Shown here: positions 1 to 7,375 of the stretch, piece after piece
Layout of the letters: every line of letters begins with the position of its first letter
How positions within the stretch are numbered: position 1 is the first letter of the stretch
NCBI GenBank assembly: GCA_902775735.1
Contig: CACYNH010000001.1
Location: 104,287-168,286, forward strand
Direction: 5' to 3'
Source: an uncultured Erysipelotrichaceae bacterium
GTDB taxonomy: Bacteria; Bacillota_I; Bacilli_A; Erysipelotrichales; Erysipelotrichaceae
DNA length: 64,000 nucleotides
Position numbers and translations under genes: made by a program
The notes under the pieces: generated by a model
The model's input: the letters and a program-made list of their open reading frames with translations, nothing else
What the model was told of the DNA's origin: nothing
Database searches by the model: none

Positions 1-26
1 AACCGATTTTAAACGTGAGTTCCATC

Positions 27-1202
27 TCAGTTATCCCACTTGATGATTCTGACTCTGACCATGCCGCGGACTTCATTGAGCTCGCGGATGTTGTGCTCGT
101 CGACCTCGGAGTTGACGTCAAACAGGGAGTAGGCATACTCGCCGCTGGACTTGTTGGTCATGTTTTCAATATTGATGCCGTCTTCGGAAAGAACAGCTGT
201 GATCGCGGCCAGAACACCGGGCAGGTTTTTATGAATCAGGCAGATTCTCGCCTTGCCGCTGCGCTCCAGGATGACTGTCGGCAGGTTGACGGAATTCTTG
301 ATGTTGCCGAACTTGAGATAGTCGTTGATTTCCTGGGCGGCCATGCGGGCGCAGTTGGCCTCGGACTCGTATGTGGTTCCGCCAAGGTGCGGCGTCAGGA
401 TGACGTTCTCGGTTTCGATCAGTCTTCTTGTCGGGAAGTCGGAAACGAACTTGGCGATCTTGCCGGAATTCAGACCGTCAATGATGGCGTCTTCCTCCAC
501 TACCGCGTCACGGGCGTAGTTGATGATGCGCACGCCGTCCTTCATTTTGGAAATGGCGTCGGCGTTGATCATATATCTTGTGTCGGCTTTGAGCGGCACA
601 TGAAGTGTGATGAAATCGGAGTTGCGCAGCAGCTCGTCCAGGGTGTCGACACGGTCGACATGTCTTGAGACATGCCAGGCGGCGTCAACGGAAAGGTAAG
701 GGTCATAGCCCAGAACCTTCATGCCCAGTGAAAGAGCGATGTTGGCGACAGCGGAACCGACGTTGCCGGTACCGACGACGCCGAGTGTCTTGCCTTCGTA
801 TTCAGGACCCGCGAACTGCTTCTTGATCTTTTCCATCCGCTGCTCTACCGGGCCTTCGGAATCATCATATGTATAAACCCATTTCATGGCGTTGAAAATG
901 TCACGGCCGGCCATGGAGATGCCGAACAGGAACAGTTCCTTGACGCCGTTGGCGTTTCCGCCGGGAGTGTTGAAAACAACGATTCCCTTTTCACTGCATT
1001 CGTCGAGCGGGATCGTGTTGACGCCGATGCCGGCTCTGCCGATGCACTTGAGTTCCTTATTGAAAGGATAGTTATGCATATCGGATGCCCTGACAAAGAT
1101 CGCGTCAGGATTCTTCACGTCGTCGCCGACGGTGAATTCCTGGGGCTTGAGAATTTCAAGGCATGAATCAGATATGTTATTCAGTGTTTTCACTTTATAC
1201 AT
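27..1202 (-). CDS. serA: D-3-phosphoglycerate dehydrogenase (ACT-domain type)
   Basis: Oxidises 3-phosphoglycerate to 3-phosphohydroxypyruvate with NAD, the first step of serine synthesis in the cytoplasm. The 391 aa protein shows the 2-hydroxyacid dehydrogenase pattern: GRAGIGVNTIPLDECSEKG near residues 55-75, a Rossmann nucleotide loop GVVGTGNVGSAVA near 140, and a C-terminal ACT-like segment (ARICLIHKNLPGVLAAITAV), the usual site for serine feedback. I start at the ATG for MYKVKTLNN, preceded by GGAGGAAGAGGAAAACTAAT; the longer frame adds nine Lys/Arg-rich residues with no ribosome site. The length fits the short ACT-type family. It has its own promoter. No serC or serB lies beside it. Confidence 0.95.
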   Translation of the reverse strand: MYKVKTLNNISDSCLEILKPQEFTVGDDVKNPDAIFVRASDMHNYPFNKELKCIGRAGIGVNTIPLDECSEKGIVVFNTPGGNANGVKELFLFGISMAGRDIFNAMKWVYTYDDSEGPVEQRMEKIKKQFAGPEYEGKTLGVVGTGNVGSAVANIALSLGMKVLGYDPYLSVDAAWHVSRHVDRVDTLDELLRNSDFITLHVPLKADTRYMINADAISKMKDGVRIINYARDAVVEEDAIIDGLNSGKIAKFVSDFPTRRLIETENVILTPHLGGTTYESEANCARMAAQEINDYLKFGNIKNSVNLPTVILERSGKARICLIHKNLPGVLAAITAVLSEDGINIENMTNKSSGEYAYSLFDVNSEVDEHNIRELNEVRGMVRVRIIKWDN

Positions 1203-1243
1203 ATTAGTTTTCCTCTTCCTCCGCTTCACGTGCGGTTCGTCAC

Positions 1244-1271
1244 ATTATAGCACAATGAGTGAAAACCGTAA
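1244..1271 (-). promoter_or_regulatory. Promoter of serA
   Basis: On the minus strand a TATAAT box (1244-1249) is preceded by TGC, an extended -10, with a weak -35 TTACGG at 1266-1271 and a 16 bp spacer. The 5' leader would be about 35 nt, with the ribosome site in it. Confidence 0.65.
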
Positions 1272-1302
1272 CATCCAGTTACATTTGTTTTCACTGCTGT
1301 TT

Positions 1303-2496
1303 TCATAGGATCTGGAAAATATAGAACTTCAGATAGGAGGTTTCCTCCATCAGCCACAGGATCGGATGATCCGCGTTCTGCTGGGTGACGGAAACCTGGC
1401 GCAGGATGACGCCTGCCTCTGAGGCGGCTTCTTTGAGCATCTGCTCAAAGAGTCCTGTTTCCATATATCTTGAACATGAGCAGGTCGCCAGCCACCCGCC
1501 GCCTTTAAGGGCGCGCATCGCCTGGGCGTTGATCCGCTTGTATCCGTTGTAGGCTTTATAGACTGTCTTTCTGGACTTGGTGAAGGCGGGCGGATCAAGG
1601 ATGATGAAGTCATACTGTCCTTTTTCAAGAGTATCGAGATATTCAAACACATCCGCCTGCACAAAGCGCATTCTTTCTTCAAGATGGTTGAGTTTCGCGT
1701 TGGCAAGTCCCGCTTCAAGGGCAAGGCCGGAAACATCCACGGCTGTGACTTCAGCCGCCCCGCCAAGAGCGGCGTTGAGCGCAAAACCGCCGGTATGGGT
1801 GAAGCAGTCCAGGACCCTATGACCCTTTGCCATTCTTCTCACCAGCATCCGGTTGGTTTTCTGATCCAGGAAATAGCCGGTCTTCTGTCCGTCAATATAA
1901 TCCACATGTAGTTTTAAGCCGTTTTCCTCCACGATCACAGGACATTCATATGTTTTTTCATTCCAGAACCCTGTGTACTGATCCAGTCCTTCCTTCGTGC
2001 GGGAAGGAATGTCATTGCGGATATAGACCGCTTCAACCGGAGCGTCTTTGGAAAGCTCCTCTTCAAGCAGTTCACAGATCATGTCTTTGCGCTTTTCAAA
2101 GCCGGCGCAGGAGATCTGGATGACAAGCACGGCGCCATAGCGGTCGCAGACAAGCCCGGGCAGAAGATCCGCTTCCGAAAAAACCATACGGCAGCACGTC
2201 AGATTTTCACGCTCTGCGGTTCTGCGGTAATCCGCGGCGGCCTGAATTCTTCTTCTGAAAAAAGCGCGGTCGATCACCTCATCCTCATCGCGGGAAAGAA
2301 TCCTGACGGTGACATGGGAAACGGCGGAATAAAACCCTTTGGCGATGAATGTTCCTTCCTCATCGACAATCCTGACAGGGTCGCCGTCTTCACAGGAGGA
2401 ATCCGCCCTGATGACATTGTTGGAATACATCCACATCTGACCTTTTTCCAGAAACGGCTTCCCCTGTTCTGAAATCACAACACAGGGCTCATTCAT
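1303..2496 (-). CDS. Class I SAM-dependent rRNA cytosine methyltransferase, RlmI/YccW-like
   Basis: Probably methylates a cytosine in 23S rRNA using S-adenosylmethionine. The 397 aa protein has an N-terminal PUA-like RNA-binding segment (about 1-75), a linker domain, and a Rossmann methyltransferase fold. Its motifs are VLDCFTHTGGFALNAA for SAM binding near 230, AVDVS, and the catalytic DPPAFTKSRKTVYKAY near 300. The length matches RlmI (about 396 aa). Its start overlaps the end of the upstream HD gene by 8 bases, so the two are translationally coupled. Assigning the exact target base from sequence alone is not possible. Confidence 0.88.
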   Translation of the reverse strand: MNEPCVVISEQGKPFLEKGQMWMYSNNVIRADSSCEDGDPVRIVDEEGTFIAKGFYSAVSHVTVRILSRDEDEVIDRAFFRRRIQAAADYRRTAERENLTCCRMVFSEADLLPGLVCDRYGAVLVIQISCAGFEKRKDMICELLEEELSKDAPVEAVYIRNDIPSRTKEGLDQYTGFWNEKTYECPVIVEENGLKLHVDYIDGQKTGYFLDQKTNRMLVRRMAKGHRVLDCFTHTGGFALNAALGGAAEVTAVDVSGLALEAGLANAKLNHLEERMRFVQADVFEYLDTLEKGQYDFIILDPPAFTKSRKTVYKAYNGYKRINAQAMRALKGGGWLATCSCSRYMETGLFEQMLKEAASEAGVILRQVSVTQQNADHPILWLMEETSYLKFYIFQIL

Positions 2497-3085
2497 GGCT
2501 CATCTTTCCTTCCAGCTCTGCTTTGCGCTTACTCAGAGCTTCATATTCCTTCCGGTATTTTTCAATCCGCTGATAATCCTTTTCTGAAGGGTCTGCGATT
2601 CTGGAAAGATCGCTGTTATGGGTCAGGTCAGCCAGCTTGACGCAGACCGCGTCATAGTTTGCGGCGATTCTTTCAAGATAGTCTTTGCGTGGCTCCCCCT
2701 CGCGGTGGGTCAGACAGTCAACGCAGGCAATCACTTCTTCACTCATGCCAAGCTCCCGGAGCTTTTCAAGCGTGATGTCTGTATCCTCGACGGTGTCATG
2801 GAGCAGCGCGCTGATCACGGCGGTCAAAGAGCCTTTGGTCAGAGCGGATACGCTCACCGGGTGCGTGAAATAATCATTGCCGCCCTTGTCCTTCTGTCCT
2901 TTGTGGGCTTCCTTCGCTGTTTCCAGTGCGCAGAGATACATCCGCACTTCTTTCTCACTCACATCGATGGCGTTCCTGCTCATTTCCGCAGACTGCCAGG
3001 TGAGTGTGAGCGGGTCAAGGACTTCACAGGTTCCGTCTGTGGTTCTGTAAATCCTGTTTGAATCAGAAAAGTCAATCCGGTACAT
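2489..3085 (-). CDS. HD-domain phosphohydrolase, small alarmone hydrolase-like
   Basis: Likely a metal-dependent hydrolase of the (p)ppGpp hydrolase group. Of 198 aa, roughly residues 45-170 carry the HD signature: THPVSVSAL, LLHDTVEDTDIT (metal-binding His-Asp plus the HDxxED pattern) and VKLADLTHNSD. There is no synthetase or TGS domain, so it resembles a stand-alone SpoT/Mesh1-type hydrolase; another substrate is possible. I chose the second of two adjacent ATGs, 5 bases after AGGAGG. The longer frame runs into the tRNA-Leu gene and is not credible. It is followed directly by the rRNA methyltransferase with an 8-base overlap, which suggests co-transcription. Confidence 0.82.
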   Translation of the reverse strand: MYRIDFSDSNRIYRTTDGTCEVLDPLTLTWQSAEMSRNAIDVSEKEVRMYLCALETAKEAHKGQKDKGGNDYFTHPVSVSALTKGSLTAVISALLHDTVEDTDITLEKLRELGMSEEVIACVDCLTHREGEPRKDYLERIAANYDAVCVKLADLTHNSDLSRIADPSEKDYQRIEKYRKEYEALSKRKAELEGKMSHE

Positions 3086-3158
3086 CATTGCCTCCTGTCT
3101 GTTTAAAAACGAAAAGCGGCGGATTCCGGTGAAGGGATCGCACCGCTTTCTTGAATCG

Positions 3159-3242
3159 TGCCCGTGGCCGGGCTCGAACCGGCATGGTGTCGCCACCGGC
3201 AGATTTTGAGTCTGCTACGTCTGCCAATTCCGTCACACGGGC
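3159..3242 (-). tRNA. tRNA-Leu (anticodon CAA)
   Basis: The reverse strand folds as a class II tRNA: acceptor GCCCGTG/CACGGGC, anticodon stem GCAGA/TCTGC with loop CTCAAAA (anticodon CAA, codon UUG), a long variable arm and the T-arm GGTTCGAGCCC. The 84 nt length fits tRNA-Leu. The CCA end is not encoded, unlike the two other tRNAs in this window. Confidence 0.95.
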
Positions 3243-3262
3243 ATGTTTGAACGTGCCTACCT

Positions 3263-3291
3263 ATTTTAGCTTAGAACCTTTCCGAATGCAA
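3263..3291 (-). promoter_or_regulatory. Promoter of tRNA-Leu
   Basis: Minus strand TTGCAT (-35, 3286-3291), 17 bp spacer, TAAAAT (-10, 3263-3268), ending about 20 bases before the mature tRNA 5' end. It could also supply the HD/methyltransferase genes downstream. Confidence 0.75.
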
Positions 3292-3293
3292 TA

Positions 3294-3319
3294 ACAGAGG
3301 CCGCGCATGCGGCCCCTGT
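3294..3319 (-). terminator. Terminator of the ankyrin/EF-G operon
   Basis: An 11 bp GC-rich hairpin (3294-3304 pairing with 3309-3319, four-base loop) just after the EF-G paralogue stop codon. The U-tract is poor (TATTG), so termination may be partial. Confidence 0.6.
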
Positions 3320-3346
3320 ATTGTTTCGTTATTTGACTGATTGAGA

Positions 3347-5419
3347 TTATTCAGCCTGACGTGCCTTGGCTTCGGCGATGACCTTGTCAGCAACTTCCTT
3401 CGGCGCTGTCTGGTATCTGTCGAACGCGAGAACGTATCTGCCTCTGCCCTGTGTCATAGCGCGCAGTTCGTTTGCGTATGTCAGCATTTCAGCGACAGGA
3501 ACTTCAGCGTTGATGACCTGGTCGCCGTCTTCATTGACAGCCATATCCATGATCAGACCGCGTCTCTTTGTGATGTCGCCCATCAGAGTACCTGTGTATT
3601 CTTCCGGAGCGATGACTGTGACCTTGCCGATCGGCTCGAGGAGTGCCGGCTTGGCGTTGGGCATTGCCTTGTTGTAAGCAAGTCTTGCGGCTTCCTTGAA
3701 GGCAACTTCCTTGGAGTCAACGGGGTGGTAGGAACCGTCGAACAGTGTGGCCTTGACGCCGACAACCTTATAGCCGGCCAGAGGGCCCTTGGCCATACAG
3801 TCGCGCAGACCCTGCTCTGTCGGAGGGAAGTACTGCTTCGGAACAGCGCCGCCGAAGACTTCCTCGGCGAAGACCATATCGTCGCTGTCGCACGGTTCGA
3901 AACGGACCCAGACGTCACCGTACTGGCCGGCGCCGCCGTTCTGCTTCTTGTATTTACCCTGAGCTTCAGCCTTGCCGCGGATTGTTTCACGGTACTGAAC
4001 GATCGGAGTTTCTGTTTCAACTTCAACCTTGTACTTGGACTTGAGCTTGGAGATGATCAGGTCGATGTGCTGGTCGCCCAGACCATAGAGAACCTGCTGG
4101 TGTGTCTCGGCATTGTTGTCGAGGCGGATTGTGCCGTCTTCCTGCATGAGGTTGCGGATACCGACGGACAGCTTGTCTTCGTCTGCCTTTGTCTTCGGTC
4201 TGATCGCGTAGCCGAGCATCGGTGTCGGATAGTCGATGGCAGGGTAGTGGACCTGCTTGTTCTTCATGCACAGAGTGTCGTTTGTCTCTGTGTTCTGCAG
4301 CTTGACAACCGCGCCGATGTCACCGGTGAACAGTTTGCCGACGCCTATCTGGAACTTGCCGTTGATGACATAGATCTGGGAGATCTTTTCAACTGCGTCT
4401 TTCTTGGAGTTGTATACCTGGCTGTCGGAGTTGAGAACACCGGACATGACCTTGAGGTAGGAAATCTTGCCGACGAACGGGTCGACGACTGTCTTGAAGA
4501 CGAACGCGGAGAGGCTTTCGTTTTCATTTGTCTCAAGGGAAACTTCATTGTCAGCAGCGTCGAGAGCCTTGACTGTGCCCTTTTCCGCATAGCTGGGGAA
4601 GTATTCAGTGATGAGGTCCATCAGTCTTTCGATACCGGTCTGGGATGTTGCGGAACCGCAGTAAACAGGACGGATGTCGCCGGATCTGACGCCGATTCTG
4701 AGTCCCTTTGCGATTTCGTGTTCATCGAATTCTTCGCCTTCGAAGAACTTTTCCATCAGTTCATCGTCGCCCATCGCGATTGCTTCGCTGATTTCAGCGT
4801 AGTATTCTTCGACCTGGTCAGCCAGAGCAGCGGGAACTTCCTGCGGCTGCTTCGGATTTGCGTAATACCATGCCTTCTTGCGGAGAATGTTGACGGAACC
4901 GACTGTCTTGCCGCCTTCCTGGATCGGCATTTCGAACAGGAATACGCTCTTGCCGAACTTGTCGCGCAGTGAGTTATAGACCTGGTCGAAGTGAGCGTGT
5001 TCGTCATCAATCTTGTTGATGAAGAAGATTGTCGGCAGCTTTCTCTTTCTGGCTGCTTCCTTCCATGCTCTTTCGGTGCCGGCTTCGATGCCTTCCTTGC
5101 CGTTGACGACGATCAGGGCGTTGTCGCCGACCGCGATACCGGTGGCTTCTTCACCTTCGTAGTCCATATAGCCCGGAGTGTCGATGAAGTTGATCTTCTT
5201 GTTCTTCCATTCAACCGGTGCCAGGTGGCAGTAGACGGACAGGCCTCTCTTGCCTTCTTCAGGATCAAAGTTCAGAGCTGTTGTGCCATCGTTGTTCTTG
5301 CCGAATTTGTCGATCTGTTTGGTGTGATACAGGCAGGCTTCAATCACAGAGCTTTTGCCGGCGCCGGAATGGCCGAGGACTGTGACGTTTCTAACTTCAT
5401 TAGCCAGATAATCTCTCAT
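3347..5419 (-). CDS. Elongation factor G paralogue (FusA2/EF-G2-like GTPase)
   Basis: A translational GTPase related to EF-G. The 690 aa length matches EF-G. P-loop GHSGAGKSS (residues 17-25) replaces the GHVDHGKTT of housekeeping EF-G, and G3 is DTPGYMD rather than DTPGHVD, so the usual catalytic switch-II His is replaced by Tyr. G4 is NKID. Domains II to V follow, with the EF-G C-terminal region around YRETIRGKAEAQGKYKKQ and GDITKRRG. These changes mark the paralogue group whose role is less clear (stress translation, ribosome rescue or antibiotic protection). It starts 18 bases after the ankyrin gene stop, and that gene's leader probably controls both. There are no ribosomal protein genes nearby, so it is unlikely to be the housekeeping fusA. 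Confidence 0.9.
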   Translation of the reverse strand: MRDYLANEVRNVTVLGHSGAGKSSVIEACLYHTKQIDKFGKNNDGTTALNFDPEEGKRGLSVYCHLAPVEWKNKKINFIDTPGYMDYEGEEATGIAVGDNALIVVNGKEGIEAGTERAWKEAARKRKLPTIFFINKIDDEHAHFDQVYNSLRDKFGKSVFLFEMPIQEGGKTVGSVNILRKKAWYYANPKQPQEVPAALADQVEEYYAEISEAIAMGDDELMEKFFEGEEFDEHEIAKGLRIGVRSGDIRPVYCGSATSQTGIERLMDLITEYFPSYAEKGTVKALDAADNEVSLETNENESLSAFVFKTVVDPFVGKISYLKVMSGVLNSDSQVYNSKKDAVEKISQIYVINGKFQIGVGKLFTGDIGAVVKLQNTETNDTLCMKNKQVHYPAIDYPTPMLGYAIRPKTKADEDKLSVGIRNLMQEDGTIRLDNNAETHQQVLYGLGDQHIDLIISKLKSKYKVEVETETPIVQYRETIRGKAEAQGKYKKQNGGAGQYGDVWVRFEPCDSDDMVFAEEVFGGAVPKQYFPPTEQGLRDCMAKGPLAGYKVVGVKATLFDGSYHPVDSKEVAFKEAARLAYNKAMPNAKPALLEPIGKVTVIAPEEYTGTLMGDITKRRGLIMDMAVNEDGDQVINAEVPVAEMLTYANELRAMTQGRGRYVLAFDRYQTAPKEVADKVIAEAKARQAE

Positions 5420-5437
5420 AATTTCTTTTCCTCCCGA

Positions 5438-6106
5438 TTATTTAAGAATGTCTTTGAGATCCGCAAGACATTCCTTGCGTACATAGTGGATTGCCATGTT
5501 GGCATTGTTGTCTTTGATTTCCCTGTCGGCGCCGTTTTCCAGCAGCATATTGACAAGGCTCGGATAGCCGATATAGGCAGCTCTCATCAGAGCTGTGCAG
5601 CCCTTGTGGTCCTGGGCGTTGATGTTGGCGCCGTTGGCCAGCAGATATTCAATGATATCTGTCTTGTAGCCGTTGACGGCTTCCATCAGGGATGTTCTGC
5701 CCTGCTCGTCAACCGCGTTGACGTCAGCTCCCTTGGATACGAGATATTCGACAACATCGCGTTCACCGAGAAGTGCCGCTCTCATTAATGCGGTTCTGCC
5801 TTTATTATCATGTGAATTCACATCCGCTCCGGCATGAACGAGCATTCTGCAGATTTCCACATGACCCTTTTTGGCGGCGCCCATGAGCGCAGTCTTATTG
5901 TTGCGGTCACGCATTCTGGCATCGGCACCGTTGTCGAGCAGGAATCTTACGATATCCTCATACCCGCGCTTGGCGCTTCTCATCAGAGCTGTCCGGCCAT
6001 CTCCGCTTGCGACATTGACATTTGCGCCCTTGGCGACACTGGCGCATACCTTAGCGAAATCTCCGCTCGCCGCTGCATCAAAGAATTCCTGATTTGTCTG
6101 ATCCAT
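5438..6106 (-). CDS. Ankyrin-repeat protein
   Basis: A 222 aa soluble protein made almost entirely of about six 33-residue ankyrin repeats; the core TALMRAA/TALMGAA recurs at regular intervals, together with the GADVN turns. There is no signal peptide or membrane segment. Ankyrin repeats bind other proteins, so a partner rather than a reaction is expected. The strong site AGGAGGTAAACAAT precedes the ATG. It lies 18 bases upstream of the EF-G paralogue in one transcript, so a link to that GTPase or the ribosome is a reasonable inference without direct evidence. Confidence 0.88.
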   Translation of the reverse strand: MDQTNQEFFDAAASGDFAKVCASVAKGANVNVASGDGRTALMRSAKRGYEDIVRFLLDNGADARMRDRNNKTALMGAAKKGHVEICRMLVHAGADVNSHDNKGRTALMRAALLGERDVVEYLVSKGADVNAVDEQGRTSLMEAVNGYKTDIIEYLLANGANINAQDHKGCTALMRAAYIGYPSLVNMLLENGADREIKDNNANMAIHYVRKECLADLKDILK

Positions 6107-6149
6107 ATTGTTTACCTCCTAATGCAATCAGATAAAGTGTTTTTTGACC

Positions 6150-6177
6150 AAAAAAGATGGACGCTCTCCATCCATCT
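6150..6177 (-). terminator. Leader terminator (candidate attenuator) before the ankyrin/EF-G operon
   Basis: On the minus strand a 7 bp stem AGATGGA/TCCATCT (6155-6161 with 6171-6177) is followed by TTTTTT, 44 bases before the ankyrin ATG and after the operon promoter. The stop codon of a 34-codon leader ORF overlaps the base of the stem. An upstream ACCAAAA can pair with TTTTGGT at the U-tract, a possible antitermination pairing. Confidence 0.7.
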
Positions 6178-6280
6178 AAAAAACAATTCCGGATTTTGGT
6201 TCAACCCTGCCTAAAAGACCGCGATCCTCCGTGTTCTTTTCTGACACAATTCCAATCAAAAGTTCCTTATGTACAACCAT
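6176..6280 (-). CDS. Small leader ORF (34 aa) upstream of ankyrin/EF-G
   Basis: ATG to TAG on the minus strand gives MVVHKELLIGIVSEKNTEDR followed by 14 residues ending GIVF. It starts about 40 bases after the predicted transcription start and stops exactly at the terminator stem. The ribosome site is weak (CGGAG, 11 bases before the ATG). The position fits a regulatory leader peptide such as those before ribosome-protection genes. It could equally be chance; its conservation is unknown. Confidence 0.4.
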   Translation of the reverse strand: MVVHKELLIGIVSEKNTEDRGLLGRVEPKSGIVF

Positions 6281-6328
6281 ATTATTTAAAACTCCGATCT
6301 TCCAAAGGCTGAAACTTTACCTACATAC

Positions 6329-6356
6329 ATTTTATCGAAAACTCTCTTCAGTTCAA
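6329..6356 (-). promoter_or_regulatory. Promoter of the ankyrin/EF-G operon
   Basis: Minus strand TTGAAC (6351-6356), 16 bp spacer, TAAAAT (6329-6334). It predicts a leader of about 215 nt before the ankyrin start, filling most of the 313-base gap between 6107 and 6419. Confidence 0.75.
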
Positions 6357-6419
6357 TAGAATTTCAGTGAACATCCCGTGAGATTCATGAAAATACAGCG
6401 CATTTTCCTGTAACTCTTT

Positions 6420-7130
6420 TCATTCCTTCAGGATCTTCACATACTCTTTGTATTCCGGCATCCGGATCTCCACCTGGTGCCAGAAGTTTTTTGAATGGTT
6501 GGCTTCCAGCATGTGGGCATACTCATGAAGCAGGACATAATCCAGGCATTTTTCCGGATAGTGGATCAGCCGCATGGAAATGGAGATATGCGCCTTTGCC
6601 GGCGTGCAGCTGCCCCAGCGGCTGGTCATGTATTTCACCGTGATCTTCGGTAATGGCTTTCCGTTTGCCCTGCAGACCGATTCATCCAGCCATCCCCTCT
6701 TTTGTTTCAGCAGGCTGACGATATGCCGGCTTCCATATGTATAGAAGACATGTTTTCTTGTCTCGGGCGTGTCATTTCTCAGATGGAATGTCAGATAATG
6801 ATCATCCACCTCAAGATAATCGCGTGTGTCGTGTACAGCGCGCACGGCGAGTCTTTTTCCCATCCACATGGCGTCATTGCCATCGTCCCCGCAGGCAGTG
6901 CTTTCATTGCGCTTTGTCACGGAGGCTTCCGCTTTCATGATCCATTTTTCCTTGCTGAGAATGAATTCACGGATCTGTTTCTGGCTGACATACCTGCTGC
7001 AGGTGATATGGAGACTGCCGTCCTCATTGACACGCAGCCACATATTTTTGTTCCGTTTGTATTCAATCAGGACTTCCCTGGTTTTTCCCGCCACATCTAA
7101 AATCATTGGTTCTTTCTCCATAAAACCCAT
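6420..7130 (-). CDS. DUF45/YgjP-like zinc metallopeptidase
   Basis: Predicted cytoplasmic metal-dependent peptidase of the SprT/WLM-like DUF45 family. About 236 aa; the zinc motif HEYAHMLEANHSKNFW (HExxH with a downstream His) sits near residue 205, after the family signature KYMTSRWGSCTPAKAHI. There is no signal peptide. The start is uncertain. I use the ATG at 7130 (AAGGA four bases upstream); a TTG 12 bases earlier and an ATG 33 bases later (GGAG nine bases before it) are alternatives. It stands alone, with tRNA-His upstream on the other strand. Confidence 0.85.
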   Translation of the reverse strand: MGFMEKEPMILDVAGKTREVLIEYKRNKNMWLRVNEDGSLHITCSRYVSQKQIREFILSKEKWIMKAEASVTKRNESTACGDDGNDAMWMGKRLAVRAVHDTRDYLEVDDHYLTFHLRNDTPETRKHVFYTYGSRHIVSLLKQKRGWLDESVCRANGKPLPKITVKYMTSRWGSCTPAKAHISISMRLIHYPEKCLDYVLLHEYAHMLEANHSKNFWHQVEIRMPEYKEYVKILKE

Positions 7131-7216
7131 TATATCCTTCAAGTCAACACCGGCCGCCTGATCTGTTTATAGCCTCATGTCAGGGACCGGATCGGACAAA
7201 CTCTGAATTTTCCTTG

Positions 7217-7245
7217 TTGTTTTCATTTTTGCTTTATGCTATTAT
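7217..7245 (+). promoter_or_regulatory. Promoter of tRNA-His
   Basis: TTGTTT (7217-7222), 17 bp spacer, TATTAT (7240-7245), preceded by TGC (extended -10). It ends 14 bases before the tRNA. Confidence 0.7.
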
Positions 7246-7259
7246 CAGTAGGCACACAT

Positions 7260-7337
7260 GGCGGCTATGGTGAAGTTGGTCAACACACTGGATTGTGGCT
7301 CCAGCACTCGTGGGTTCGAGTCCCACTAGTCGCCCCA
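7260..7337 (+). tRNA. tRNA-His (anticodon GTG)
   Basis: Acceptor GCGGCTA/TAGTCGC with the extra G at -1 (7260) opposite C73, the hallmark of tRNA-His. Anticodon stem CTGGA/TCCAG encloses TTGTGGC (anticodon GTG). T-arm GTGGGTTCGAGTCCCAC; the CCA end is encoded. Confidence 0.96.
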
Positions 7338-7345
7338 TGCAGAGA

Positions 7346-7373
7346 AGAAGTTCCAGGCGGAACTTCTTTTTTT
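7346..7373 (+). terminator. Terminator after tRNA-His
   Basis: Nine-pair stem AGAAGTTCC/GGAACTTCT with loop AGGC, followed by a run of T, 8 bases after the CCA end. It lies just before the convergent SAF protein stop codon. Confidence 0.9.
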
Positions 7374-7375
7374 GT

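Noticed and set aside
3086..3196. N-terminal extension of the HD hydrolase through the tRNA-Leu gene
   Set aside because: The extra residues come from reading the tRNA; a strong ribosome site supports the shorter start.
3341..4972. A 543-codon open frame antisense to the EF-G paralogue, and similar long antisense frames over serA, ABC and aro genes
   Set aside because: They mirror the codon bias of the real genes, have no ribosome site or family motif, and give Val/Asp/Cys-rich nonsense proteins.
6107..6419. T-box or known riboswitch in the ankyrin/EF-G leader
   Set aside because: GGAGGATCGCGG looks slightly T-box-like but lacks the GGTGG core, and no other riboswitch motif is recognised.
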